From assembly GCA_030431055.1 (NCBI GenBank), contig JAUIJA010000001.1:558001-622000 (forward strand): a stretch of DNA of 64,000 nucleotides. Reading direction: 5' to 3'. Position 1 is the first letter of the stretch; every line of letters starts with the position of its first letter. The position numbers were made by a program, and so were the translations under genes. The stretch comes from Bacteroidia bacterium (GTDB lineage: Bacteria; Bacteroidota; Bacteroidia; Flavobacteriales; Flavobacteriaceae). Under the pieces are notes generated by a model. The model was not told the origin of the DNA, did not search any database, and saw only the letters and a list, made by a program, of their open reading frames with translations. Positions 54,033 through 61,146 of the stretch are shown here, piece after piece.

Positions 54033-54054
54033 CTGGACTATATTAATAGTCCGG
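54033..54054. promoter_or_regulatory. Operator-like palindrome between the MocR-type gene and the TonB receptor gene
   Basis: CTGGACTAT-ATTA-ATAGTCCGG is a 22-base near-perfect inverted repeat. A third half-site CCGGACTA lies at 54010-54017 inside the regulator's first codons. Half-sites of CTGGAC type are known for MocR regulators such as TauR. A minus-strand TAACTTTC (54054-54061) next to it could be the regulator's own -7 box. Confidence 0.65.
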
Positions 54055-54097
54055 AAAGTTACGACTTTTGCGCTGTATATTTAATAAATTATTACAT

Positions 54098-55924
54098 ATG
54101 AAAATAAAATTTGTTTTATGTCTTTTGAGCTTAACTTCTGTTATAGCAAACGCACAAGAAACTGAACCGATTACAAAAGATACTTTAAAAGAGGTAATTG
54201 TAACTTCTTCTAGAATCGATTTGCCTTTTAAAGAAAACTCTAGAACCATTCAAATTATAACCGAAAAGGATATAAAAAAAATAGGAGTAAATAATGTAGC
54301 CGATGTACTGCAGTATGCAGCAGGAATTGATGTAAGACGTCAAGGTGTAAATGGAATGCAAGCCGATTTATATGTACGAGGAGGAAGTTTTGATCAGACT
54401 TTATTATTGATTGATGGAATTAAAGTTGACGATGTGCAAACAGGTCATCACTCTTTAAATATGGCTTTGCCTATTGAAGTAATTCAGCGTATTGAAGTAA
54501 TTAAAGGTCCAGCAGCGCGTATTTTTGGACAAAATGCTTTTACAGGAGCAATTAATATTGTAACAAAAAACGGTTCGGGAAATACTATAATTGCTAAAAT
54601 TCAAGGTGGTTCTTTCGGACAATTTAAAGGTGATGTTACGGGAACAATAGAAAAGGAGAAAAGTAGTCATATTGTTCATGTAAGTAAAAATTTCTCTAAT
54701 GGTTATCGAGAAAACACTGATTTTGATAATACAAATGTATTTGTAAAGAATGTTTTTAATAAAAATAAGTTGCCAATAAACTTGATCACAAGTTTTAACG
54801 AAAGAAAATTTGGTGCAAATGGTTTTTACGGAATTCCATCAGCAACACAACAATATGAAGAAACGCAAGCAAGTTTGGTTGGGTTGTCAACAACTATTAA
54901 AAAAGGAAATTTTACTTGGAAGCCAAGAGTATATTGGAGAAGAAATCAAGATGAATATATTTATATAAGAAATAATCCATCAATTTACAGAAATTTACAT
55001 ATTACAAATAAAATTGCTGCAGAGTTAAACGGTTCTTATCGTTCTTCAATAGGTGTTACTGGTTTTGGAGTTGAATTTTCAAAATATTATATCGGAAGTA
55101 ATCGTTTAGGAGATAATCAAAGAGAAATAGCAACTTTATTTTTAGAACATCGTTTTCAGTTCTTTAATAATGTTTTAGATGTAACACCAGGAGTTGCGGT
55201 TTCTTATTTTTCAGATTTTGATAACAAAGCGTTTCCAGGAATCGATTTAGGTGTAAAGATTAACGAGAATATTAGAGCGTATTCAAATATAGGTTACACA
55301 TACAGAGTTCCTACTTATACTGATTTATATTACATTGGTCCGCAAGCTGTAGGAAATGAAAATTTACAACCAGAAGAAGCAATTTCTCAAGAAGTTGGAG
55401 TAAAGTTTAATTATGACGCTGTTAATTTTTCAATTGTAGGATTCAATAGAGATTCAAAAGACTTAATCGATTATGTACGTGTTAATCCTTCAGATGTAGT
55501 ATTTACTCCATTAAATATTCAAGAAGTAAATACAAAAGGAGTAGAAACAGAATTCAGTTATAATTTTTCAATTAAGAATTCAAAAAATAAATTGAAATTA
55601 GGTTACACTTATATTGATGATGAAGTTAAAAAATCTAATGTTGCCGAATCTCGATATTCAATAAATTCAATGAAGCATCAATTTGTAGGAAACGTTTCGA
55701 TTAATTGGTTTAAAAACTTTTATAATACTTTTTCTTATCGATATGTTGAACGAACATCGGGAATTAGCTATAACGTTTACGATGTAAATTTATCGTATAA
55801 AGTAAACCAACTTGAGTTTTCAGTTTTTGCCAATAATATTTTTAATGAAGAATATTCTGAGTCGAGTTTAATACCAATGCCAAAAGGAAATATTTTATTC
55901 GGACTGCAATATAGCTTTAAATAA
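54098..55924 (+). CDS. TonB-dependent outer-membrane receptor (BtuB-like)
   Basis: 608 residues from ATG at 54098; an in-frame TTG at 54068 would put residues before a perfect signal peptide (FVLCLLSLTSVIANAQ). The plug domain covers about 35-145 (EVIVTSSRIDLPF, VADVLQYAAGIDVRRQG, IEVIKGPAARIFGQNAFTGA). The beta-barrel follows and ends in FGLQYSFK with terminal aromatic. It imports an unknown ligand with TonB energy. It is probably controlled by the divergent regulator; a strong terminator follows. Confidence 0.92.
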   Translation: MKIKFVLCLLSLTSVIANAQETEPITKDTLKEVIVTSSRIDLPFKENSRTIQIITEKDIKKIGVNNVADVLQYAAGIDVRRQGVNGMQADLYVRGGSFDQTLLLIDGIKVDDVQTGHHSLNMALPIEVIQRIEVIKGPAARIFGQNAFTGAINIVTKNGSGNTIIAKIQGGSFGQFKGDVTGTIEKEKSSHIVHVSKNFSNGYRENTDFDNTNVFVKNVFNKNKLPINLITSFNERKFGANGFYGIPSATQQYEETQASLVGLSTTIKKGNFTWKPRVYWRRNQDEYIYIRNNPSIYRNLHITNKIAAELNGSYRSSIGVTGFGVEFSKYYIGSNRLGDNQREIATLFLEHRFQFFNNVLDVTPGVAVSYFSDFDNKAFPGIDLGVKINENIRAYSNIGYTYRVPTYTDLYYIGPQAVGNENLQPEEAISQEVGVKFNYDAVNFSIVGFNRDSKDLIDYVRVNPSDVVFTPLNIQEVNTKGVETEFSYNFSIKNSKNKLKLGYTYIDDEVKKSNVAESRYSINSMKHQFVGNVSINWFKNFYNTFSYRYVERTSGISYNVYDVNLSYKVNQLEFSVFANNIFNEEYSESSLIPMPKGNILFGLQYSFK

Positions 55925-55937
55925 AAAGTTATTTTTG

Positions 55938-55970
55938 AAAGCGACTACAATTAAGTAGTCGCTTTTTTTT
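55938..55970 (+). terminator. Intrinsic terminator after the TonB receptor gene
   Basis: AGCGACTAC-AATTAA-GTAGTCGCT followed by eight T (counting the last stem base). Confidence 0.92.
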
Positions 55971-55979
55971 AGATTGAAT

Positions 55980-56456
55980 ATGAATTTAATAAGTTATCAA
56001 AAACCAATTCCTTTTGCGAAAAAGTTTTTTGGATTTACACTTTTACTTGGAGGTTTAGTTGCATTATTAACTGGAAGTTTTTTTGGGTTAATATTTATAG
56101 CAATTGGTTTAGGGCTTAATTTAGCAGAAGGTTCTGAAATTGATTTAGCAAGTAAAACGTATAGAAGTACAAAATCTTTATTTGGTTTTAAAATAGGTAA
56201 CTGGAAACCAATTCCTGAGTTTGAATATGTTTCAGTTTTTAAAACAAAAGAAAGTCAAACAGTAAGAGTTGTTACAGCAGAAACTACGCAAACTTATGCT
56301 ATAATTCATGTAAACCTGTTTTACAATAGAAATAAGCATATTACATTTTATAAAACAACTGATAAAAAAGATGCTTTTGATGTAGCAGAACATTTTAAGT
56401 TAGCACTTGGAATTGATATTCTTGATGCTACAGAAAGCGAAAAGAAATGGTTATAA
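55980..56456 (+). CDS. Two-helix membrane protein, unknown
   Basis: 158 residues from ATG at 55980 (a TTG two codons earlier is less likely). Two hydrophobic helices (FFGFTLLLGGLVALLTG, FFGLIFIAIGLGLNLA) are followed by a cytosolic beta-rich domain (FEYVSVFKTKESQTVRVVTA, THITFY-like strands) that may fold like a PH-type domain. I recognise no family. It sits between two terminators, so it is transcribed alone or by read-through. Confidence 0.75.
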   Translation: MNLISYQKPIPFAKKFFGFTLLLGGLVALLTGSFFGLIFIAIGLGLNLAEGSEIDLASKTYRSTKSLFGFKIGNWKPIPEFEYVSVFKTKESQTVRVVTAETTQTYAIIHVNLFYNRNKHITFYKTTDKKDAFDVAEHFKLALGIDILDATESEKKWL

Positions 56457-56462
56457 AACAAA

Positions 56463-56494
56463 AATCCCAACTCATCGAGTTGGGATTTTTTTTA
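56463..56494 (+). terminator. Intrinsic terminator after the two-helix membrane protein gene
   Basis: AATCCCAACTC-ATC-GAGTTGGGATT followed by T-run. Confidence 0.92.
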
Positions 56495-56531
56495 CTCTAG
56501 GTAATCAAAAAATAATAATCGTAATCTTATA

Positions 56532-56732
56532 TTAGTCTTCGATAACAGTAACTTGTGCAGCTACTTTACCTTTTTTTCCGTCTTCTTCTTCGTAACTTAC
56601 AGCTTCTCCTTGCTCTAATTTCTCTACTCTTAAACCTGTAACGTGTACGAAAATGTCTTTTCCAGTTTCATCATCAGTAATAAAACCGTAACCTTTTTCT
56701 TCATTGAAGAATTTTACTTTGCCTGTTCGCAT
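56532..56732 (-). CDS. Cold-shock domain protein
   Basis: 66 residues from ATG at 56732 (an earlier in-frame ATG at 56762 adds a hydrophobic stretch foreign to the family). RNP1 GKVKFFNEEKGYGFI and RNP2 KDIFVHVTGL are exact; the fold ends KVAAQVTVIED. It binds single-stranded nucleic acid and acts as an RNA chaperone. Confidence 0.95.
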   Translation of the reverse strand: MRTGKVKFFNEEKGYGFITDDETGKDIFVHVTGLRVEKLEQGEAVSYEEEDGKKGKVAAQVTVIED

Positions 56733-56806
56733 TAAATAAAAAATAAAATTAATAATGCTCAAAGATAATCTTAAAAATCACGCAAGCAACTTTTTAAGTA
56801 ACAATT

Positions 56807-57043
56807 TTATTGATTTTCAGTTTTTTCGCTGTTTTCATCGGTGAAATTCTTTAATAAATAGTCTTTCACATTCTTCTTTCGGTAACGATGATAAATAAAC
56901 AATGGCATAATTACAAAAGCAATTAATAAAACACCAAAACCTATCCATTTGTCTCCAGATTTTGCTATTTCTGCATTTAAATAAAAACCGTAGCCTACTA
57001 AAACAAAGAAAACAACTAATAATATTTGTAAAATGTATTTCAT
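56807..57043 (-). CDS. Small membrane protein, unknown
   Basis: 78 residues from ATG at 57043. Two hydrophobic segments (YILQILLVVFFVLVGYGFYL, WIGFGVLLIAFVIMPLFIYH) are followed by a charged tail (RKKNVKDYLLKNFTDENSEK). It follows aspS on the same strand behind a terminator. No family is recognised. Confidence 0.7.
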   Translation of the reverse strand: MKYILQILLVVFFVLVGYGFYLNAEIAKSGDKWIGFGVLLIAFVIMPLFIYHRYRKKNVKDYLLKNFTDENSEKTENQ

Positions 57044-57050
57044 TCGATAG

Positions 57051-57077
57051 AAATAAAAAGGGTTCATAAGAACCCTT
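57051..57077 (-). terminator. Intrinsic terminator after aspS
   Basis: On the minus strand AAGGGTTC-TTAT-GAACCCTT followed by TTTATTT, a few bases after the aspS stop. Confidence 0.85.
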
Positions 57078-57085
57078 AGTTTTAT

Positions 57086-58840
57086 TTATGATTGTAAATT
57101 CAATTGAATATGTAATTCTTCAAGTTGTTCGTTATCGATAGTTGCAGGTGCATCAATCATTACATCTCTACCACTATTGTTTTTAGGGAAAGCAATAAAA
57201 TCACGAATTGATTCTTGTCCGCCTAAAATAGCAACTAATCTATCTAGTCCAAAGGCTAAACCACCATGAGGAGGAGCACCATACTGAAAAGCATCCATTA
57301 AGAAGCCAAATTGCTTTTCTGCTTCTTCTTTTGAAAAACCTAACAAGTCAAACATTTTAGATTGTAAATCCTTATCGTGAATACGAATAGAACCTCCGCC
57401 TATTTCGTTTCCGTTTAAAACCAAATCATAAGCATTGGCTCTAATCTCACCAGGTTTAGAATCTATTAAATGAATGTCTTCTGGTTTTGGAGAAGTAAAT
57501 GGGTGGTGCATAGCATGATAACGTTCTGTTTCTTCGTCCCATTCTAATAATGGAAAATCGACAACCCATAACGGAGCAAATTCGTCTGGTTTTCGTAAAC
57601 CTAAACGATTACCTAATTCCATTCTTAAAGCTGATAATTGTGTTCTCGTTTTATGCGCTTCGCCAGAAAGTACTAAAATTAAATCGCCTGCTTTTGCTCC
57701 TGTAACTTCCGCCCATTTTTGTAAATCGTCTTGATCGTAGAATTTATCTACAGATGATTTAAACGAACCGTCATCATTACAACGACAATAAACCATTCCT
57801 AAAGCGCCAACTTGAGGACGTTTTACCCAGTCAATTAATGCGTCGATTTCTTTTCTTGTATATGAATTTCCGCCAGGAACCGCAATTCCTACAACTAATT
57901 CAGCTGAATTGAAAACGTTAAATTCTTTATGTTGCGATACTGCGTTTAACTCGCCGAATTTCATCCCAAAACGAATATCTGGTTTGTCATTTCCGTAAGT
58001 TTTCATAGCATCATCATAACTCATTCTTGGGAATTTATCTACTTCGATGCCTTTAATTTCTTTTAATAAATGACGTGTTAAACCTTCAAATGTGTTTAGA
58101 ATATCTTCTTGCTCAACGAAAGCCATTTCACAATCAATTTGTGTAAATTCTGGCTGGCGATCGGCACGTAAATCTTCATCACGGAAACATTTCACTATTT
58201 GGAAATATTTATCCATTCCACCTACCATCAATAATTGTTTGAAAGTTTGTGGTGATTGTGGTAACGCATAAAACTGCCCTTCATTCATTCTACTTGGCAC
58301 TACAAAATCACGAGCGCCTTCTGGAGTAGATTTAATTAAATAAGGAGTTTCTACATCGCAAAATCCTTGATCAGAAAGAAATTTACGAACTTCCATACTT
58401 ACTTTATGACGGAATAATAGTTTTTCTTTTACTGGATTTCTACGAATATCTAAGTAACGATATTTCATTCTTAAATCTTCACCACCATCCGTTTCATTTT
58501 CAATTGTAAAAGGAGGAAGTTTCGCTTCGTTAAGCAAAGTCAATTCAGTAACTAAAATTTCAATTTCTCCGGTAAGAATATTTTTGTTTTTAGATTCGCG
58601 TTCGATAACAGTTCCTTTAACCTGAATTACAAACTCTCTACCTAAACTTTTTGCGTTTTCAAAAACTTCTTTAGGTGTTCTTTCTTCATCAAAAATTAAT
58701 TGTGTAATTCCATATCGGTCGCGCAAATCTACCCAAATCATAAATCCTTTGTCTCTAGATTTTTGTACCCAACCGGCTAATGTTACTTCGTTATTTATAT
58801 GAGAGGCGTTAAGTTCGCCACATGAATGACTTCTATACAT
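57086..58840 (-). CDS. aspS: Aspartyl-tRNA synthetase
   Basis: 584 residues, bacterial type. N-terminal OB anticodon domain ([19 protein letters not shown]), class II motifs ([34 protein letters not shown]), the GAD insertion domain, and motif 3 [12 protein letters not shown]. It charges tRNA-Asp. A -7-like TATTTTTG on the minus strand (58866-58873) is a likely promoter. Confidence 0.98.
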   Translation of the reverse strand: MYRSHSCGELNASHINNEVTLAGWVQKSRDKGFMIWVDLRDRYGITQLIFDEERTPKEVFENAKSLGREFVIQVKGTVIERESKNKNILTGEIEILVTELTLLNEAKLPPFTIENETDGGEDLRMKYRYLDIRRNPVKEKLLFRHKVSMEVRKFLSDQGFCDVETPYLIKSTPEGARDFVVPSRMNEGQFYALPQSPQTFKQLLMVGGMDKYFQIVKCFRDEDLRADRQPEFTQIDCEMAFVEQEDILNTFEGLTRHLLKEIKGIEVDKFPRMSYDDAMKTYGNDKPDIRFGMKFGELNAVSQHKEFNVFNSAELVVGIAVPGGNSYTRKEIDALIDWVKRPQVGALGMVYCRCNDDGSFKSSVDKFYDQDDLQKWAEVTGAKAGDLILVLSGEAHKTRTQLSALRMELGNRLGLRKPDEFAPLWVVDFPLLEWDEETERYHAMHHPFTSPKPEDIHLIDSKPGEIRANAYDLVLNGNEIGGGSIRIHDKDLQSKMFDLLGFSKEEAEKQFGFLMDAFQYGAPPHGGLAFGLDRLVAILGGQESIRDFIAFPKNNSGRDVMIDAPATIDNEQLEELHIQLNLQS

Positions 58841-58865
58841 TATGATAATGTTTTAATTTCAACTG

Positions 58866-58873
58866 CAAAAATA
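58866..58873 (-). promoter_or_regulatory. -7 element of aspS
   Basis: Minus-strand TATTTTTG fits TAnnTTTG, 25 bases before the ATG; no clear -33 TTG. Confidence 0.45.
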
Positions 58874-58924
58874 ACAACAAAATTCAATTTATAAGATTAT
58901 TAGAAGGAATATCTGGAATAATTA

Positions 58925-58957
58925 TTGTTTTAATTTCTTTAAAAAAAAGTATATTTA
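58925..58957 (+). promoter_or_regulatory. Possible promoter of the TlpA-like gene
   Basis: TTG (58925-58927), 22-base spacer and TATATTTA (58950-58957), one base off the -7 consensus; ATG 17 bases on. Confidence 0.4.
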
Positions 58958-58974
58958 CCAAAACGAATTTACAC

Positions 58975-59970
58975 ATGAAAAAATTAGCATTATTTGTTAT
59001 TGCTTTTGTAGCATTATCATTTACCTACTTAAATGAAGATAAAGTTGTTTTTACAGCTAAAATTGAAAACAGAAATAGTGATTCTTTAACGATTAAATCA
59101 AGAGGTTTTTCTAAAGTTATTGTAGCTAATAAAAATGGTGTTTTTAAAGATGAATTTGAAATTACCGAAGGTTTTTATCAATTATTTGATGGCGCTGAAT
59201 ATGCTCAAATTTATTTAAAAAACGGTTTCAATCTTTCGATGACTATGGACGCTAAAGAATTTGATGAAACGATTAAGTTTACTGGAAAAGGAGCAAATGA
59301 AAATAACTTTTTAGCTGAAATGGCTTTAGCCGATGAAGATTTTGATTACAATACTTTATTACAAGCTTCAGAGGAAGATTTTCCTAAATTATTAGAAAAG
59401 AAAAAAGAATCAGTACTTTCTAAATTAAACGAAAAATCTTTAGACGAAAACTTTGTAAATACTTACAAAATGCAATTTGAACAAAGCATGGTAGGTTTAC
59501 AAATGTATTATAATGAAAGTTTAAAAGTCAGAAAACTAAACGGAACAAAATCACCAGATTTTGATTTTGAAAATCATAAAGGCGGAAAAACTAAATTGGC
59601 CGATTTTAAGGGAAAATATGTTTATATTGATGTTTGGGCAACTTGGTGTGGACCTTGTCGTGCAGAGATTCCTCATTTAAAGAAATTAGAAGAGCATTAT
59701 CATGGAAATAATAAAGTTGCTTTTGTGAGTATTTCTATTGACAGAGTAAAAGATCACGACAAATGGAAAAAGTTTGTAACTGATAAAGAATTAGGAGGCG
59801 TTCAGCTTTTTGCTGATAAAGACTGGAATTCAGAATTTGTAAAAGGATATAAAATAAATGGTATTCCGCGTTTTATTATTGTGGGTCCAAATGGAGAAGT
59901 TGTAAATGCAGATGCGCCAAGACCATCTGCTGCAAATATTTATGAAACTTTTGATGCTTTATTGAAGTAA
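58975..59970 (+). CDS. TlpA-like thioredoxin-fold protein
   Basis: 331 residues with a signal peptide (LALFVIAFVALSFTYL). Residues ~20-180 are a beta-rich DUF4369-like domain plus helical linker. The C-terminal ~140 residues are a thioredoxin/AhpC-TSA domain with active site WATWCGPCRAEIPHLKK. It is probably a periplasmic thiol-disulfide oxidoreductase that keeps exported proteins reduced. It stands alone with a terminator after it. Confidence 0.93.
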   Translation: MKKLALFVIAFVALSFTYLNEDKVVFTAKIENRNSDSLTIKSRGFSKVIVANKNGVFKDEFEITEGFYQLFDGAEYAQIYLKNGFNLSMTMDAKEFDETIKFTGKGANENNFLAEMALADEDFDYNTLLQASEEDFPKLLEKKKESVLSKLNEKSLDENFVNTYKMQFEQSMVGLQMYYNESLKVRKLNGTKSPDFDFENHKGGKTKLADFKGKYVYIDVWATWCGPCRAEIPHLKKLEEHYHGNNKVAFVSISIDRVKDHDKWKKFVTDKELGGVQLFADKDWNSEFVKGYKINGIPRFIIVGPNGEVVNADAPRPSAANIYETFDALLK

Positions 59971-59992
59971 TTTATATTACAATGTTAATTAG

Positions 59993-60019
59993 CCATCAGT
60001 TAATTCTGATGGTTTTTTT
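59993..60019 (+). terminator. Intrinsic terminator after the TlpA-like gene
   Basis: CCATCAG-TTAATT-CTGATGG followed by seven T. Confidence 0.92.
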
Positions 60020-60082
60020 GTGTTCAAAACTTCAATGTTACCTAATTGTTAAGAAATAGTTTTTTTTATGTAAAAAAATAGC

Positions 60083-60090
60083 TATATTTG
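60083..60090 (+). promoter_or_regulatory. -7 element before the MORN-repeat gene
   Basis: TATATTTG fits TAnnTTTG, 34 bases before the ATG; -33 not evident. Confidence 0.5.
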
Positions 60091-60124
60091 TTACATCAGT
60101 GTTAATAAAAATAATAATAGAGAT

Positions 60125-60469
60125 ATGAAAAAGGTAGTAATTGTAGCGGTTTTATTGGTTTCAGGAATGATGTTTGCACAAGAGGTTGAGCCAAAGTTTG
60201 AAGTGGTTGATAATATGGTGAAGGCAACATATTTTTATGAAAACGGACAAGTTAAAGAACAAGGTTTTTATTTAGATGGGAAATTACATGGAAAATGGGT
60301 TTCTTATAATCAAGATGGAACAAAACAGACTATAGGAGAATATAATGAAGGTCAAAAAACAGGAAAATGGTTTTTCTGGAATGAAAATGCATTAAGTGAA
60401 GTTGACTTTAACAAAAGTAAAATTACTGATGTGAAGAAATGGTCGAGAGAAGCTTTGGCTAAGAACTAA
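60125..60469 (+). CDS. Exported MORN-repeat protein (YwqK-like)
   Basis: 114 residues with signal peptide (VVIVAVLLVSGMMFAQ). Three MORN-like repeats follow: YFYENGQVKEQGFYLDGKLH, GKWVSYNQDGTKQTIGEY and GKWFFWNENALSEVDF. YwqK proteins are labelled antitoxins in databases, but an exported copy with no toxin next door is unlikely to be one. The function is unknown; it may bind membrane or partner proteins in the envelope. Confidence 0.85.
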   Translation: MKKVVIVAVLLVSGMMFAQEVEPKFEVVDNMVKATYFYENGQVKEQGFYLDGKLHGKWVSYNQDGTKQTIGEYNEGQKTGKWFFWNENALSEVDFNKSKITDVKKWSREALAKN

Positions 60470-60508
60470 CTTGTAGAGGTTATCATATATTAAAACTACA
60501 TGTTTTTA

Positions 60509-60540
60509 AAAAGACCACTAATTTTAATTAGTGGTCTTTT
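60509..60540. terminator. Bidirectional terminator between the MORN gene and a lipoprotein gene
   Basis: AAAAGACCACTAATT and AATTAGTGGTCTTTT are perfect inverted arms; the minus-strand gene's stop lies within it. Confidence 0.9.
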
Positions 60541-61087
60541 TAAATTTTAGATTGTTGGCAAAAGGTTTAAACGATTGCGACATTTTTTTTAAAGTTTTTA
60601 GATGTTTTTCTTTTTTATCAAAAAGTGTCCAACTAAACATTTGATAAATATGAGTTGGTCTATCAATAATCGTTACGTAATAGAAAATATTCTCTCCACT
60701 TTCTGAGTCTTCTCCATTAAAACTAAAATTTATTGCTTCACATCCATTTATGTTTTCAGAAATGTAGCCTGTGTAGTTTTTAAAATCAATTGAGCTTTCA
60801 AGGTTATCAAGAATAATATTAGCATATGCTTTAACTCTAATTTTTGGATCTTGAGAATTTAAACCATCATAAAAAACAAAATCTTCTTTACTATCTTCTA
60901 GTACTATTAAATACAATTCTTGAAATTCATTTTTAAATTGTAAAATAGCTTCATCGTTCAAGTCAGTTGTTTCATCAAGATTAGAAGCAATTTCGATGCT
61001 AAATCTCGGAGTTTTCTTTTTAATATATTCAATATTATTACAAGAAGTAACAACGAAAAGAGCCAAAAATAAAATAGGAAGCCTCAT
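60524..61087 (-). CDS. Lipoprotein of unknown function
   Basis: 187 residues with lipobox VTSC after LPILFLALFV. The rest is a mixed alpha/beta domain (FSIEIASNLDETTDLN, LEKSSIDFKNYTG-like region, then YVTIIDRPTHIYQMFSWTLF). It may resemble PsbP/MOG1-type ligand folds, but I cannot assign a family. It follows the RND pump gene on the same strand behind a terminator. Confidence 0.75.
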   Translation of the reverse strand: MRLPILFLALFVVTSCNNIEYIKKKTPRFSIEIASNLDETTDLNDEAILQFKNEFQELYLIVLEDSKEDFVFYDGLNSQDPKIRVKAYANIILDNLESSIDFKNYTGYISENINGCEAINFSFNGEDSESGENIFYYVTIIDRPTHIYQMFSWTLFDKKEKHLKTLKKMSQSFKPFANNLKFKKTTN

Positions 61088-61110
61088 AAAATATGATTTT
61101 GCTTAAAAAT

Positions 61111-61140
61111 AAAAAAAGCTACTCAATTGAGTAGCTTTTT
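61111..61140 (-). terminator. Terminator after the RND pump gene
   Basis: Perfect palindrome AAGCTACTCAATTGAGTAGC with poly-A on the plus-strand left side, i.e. a T-run after the hairpin on the minus strand. Confidence 0.9.
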
Positions 61141-61146
61141 TTAGTG

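Noticed and set aside
54068..54097. TTG start ten codons upstream for the TonB receptor
   Set aside because: It would place residues ahead of a complete signal peptide; the ATG at 54098 fits better.
60125..60469. Toxin-antitoxin system
   Set aside because: The MORN protein is exported and neither neighbour is toxin-like.
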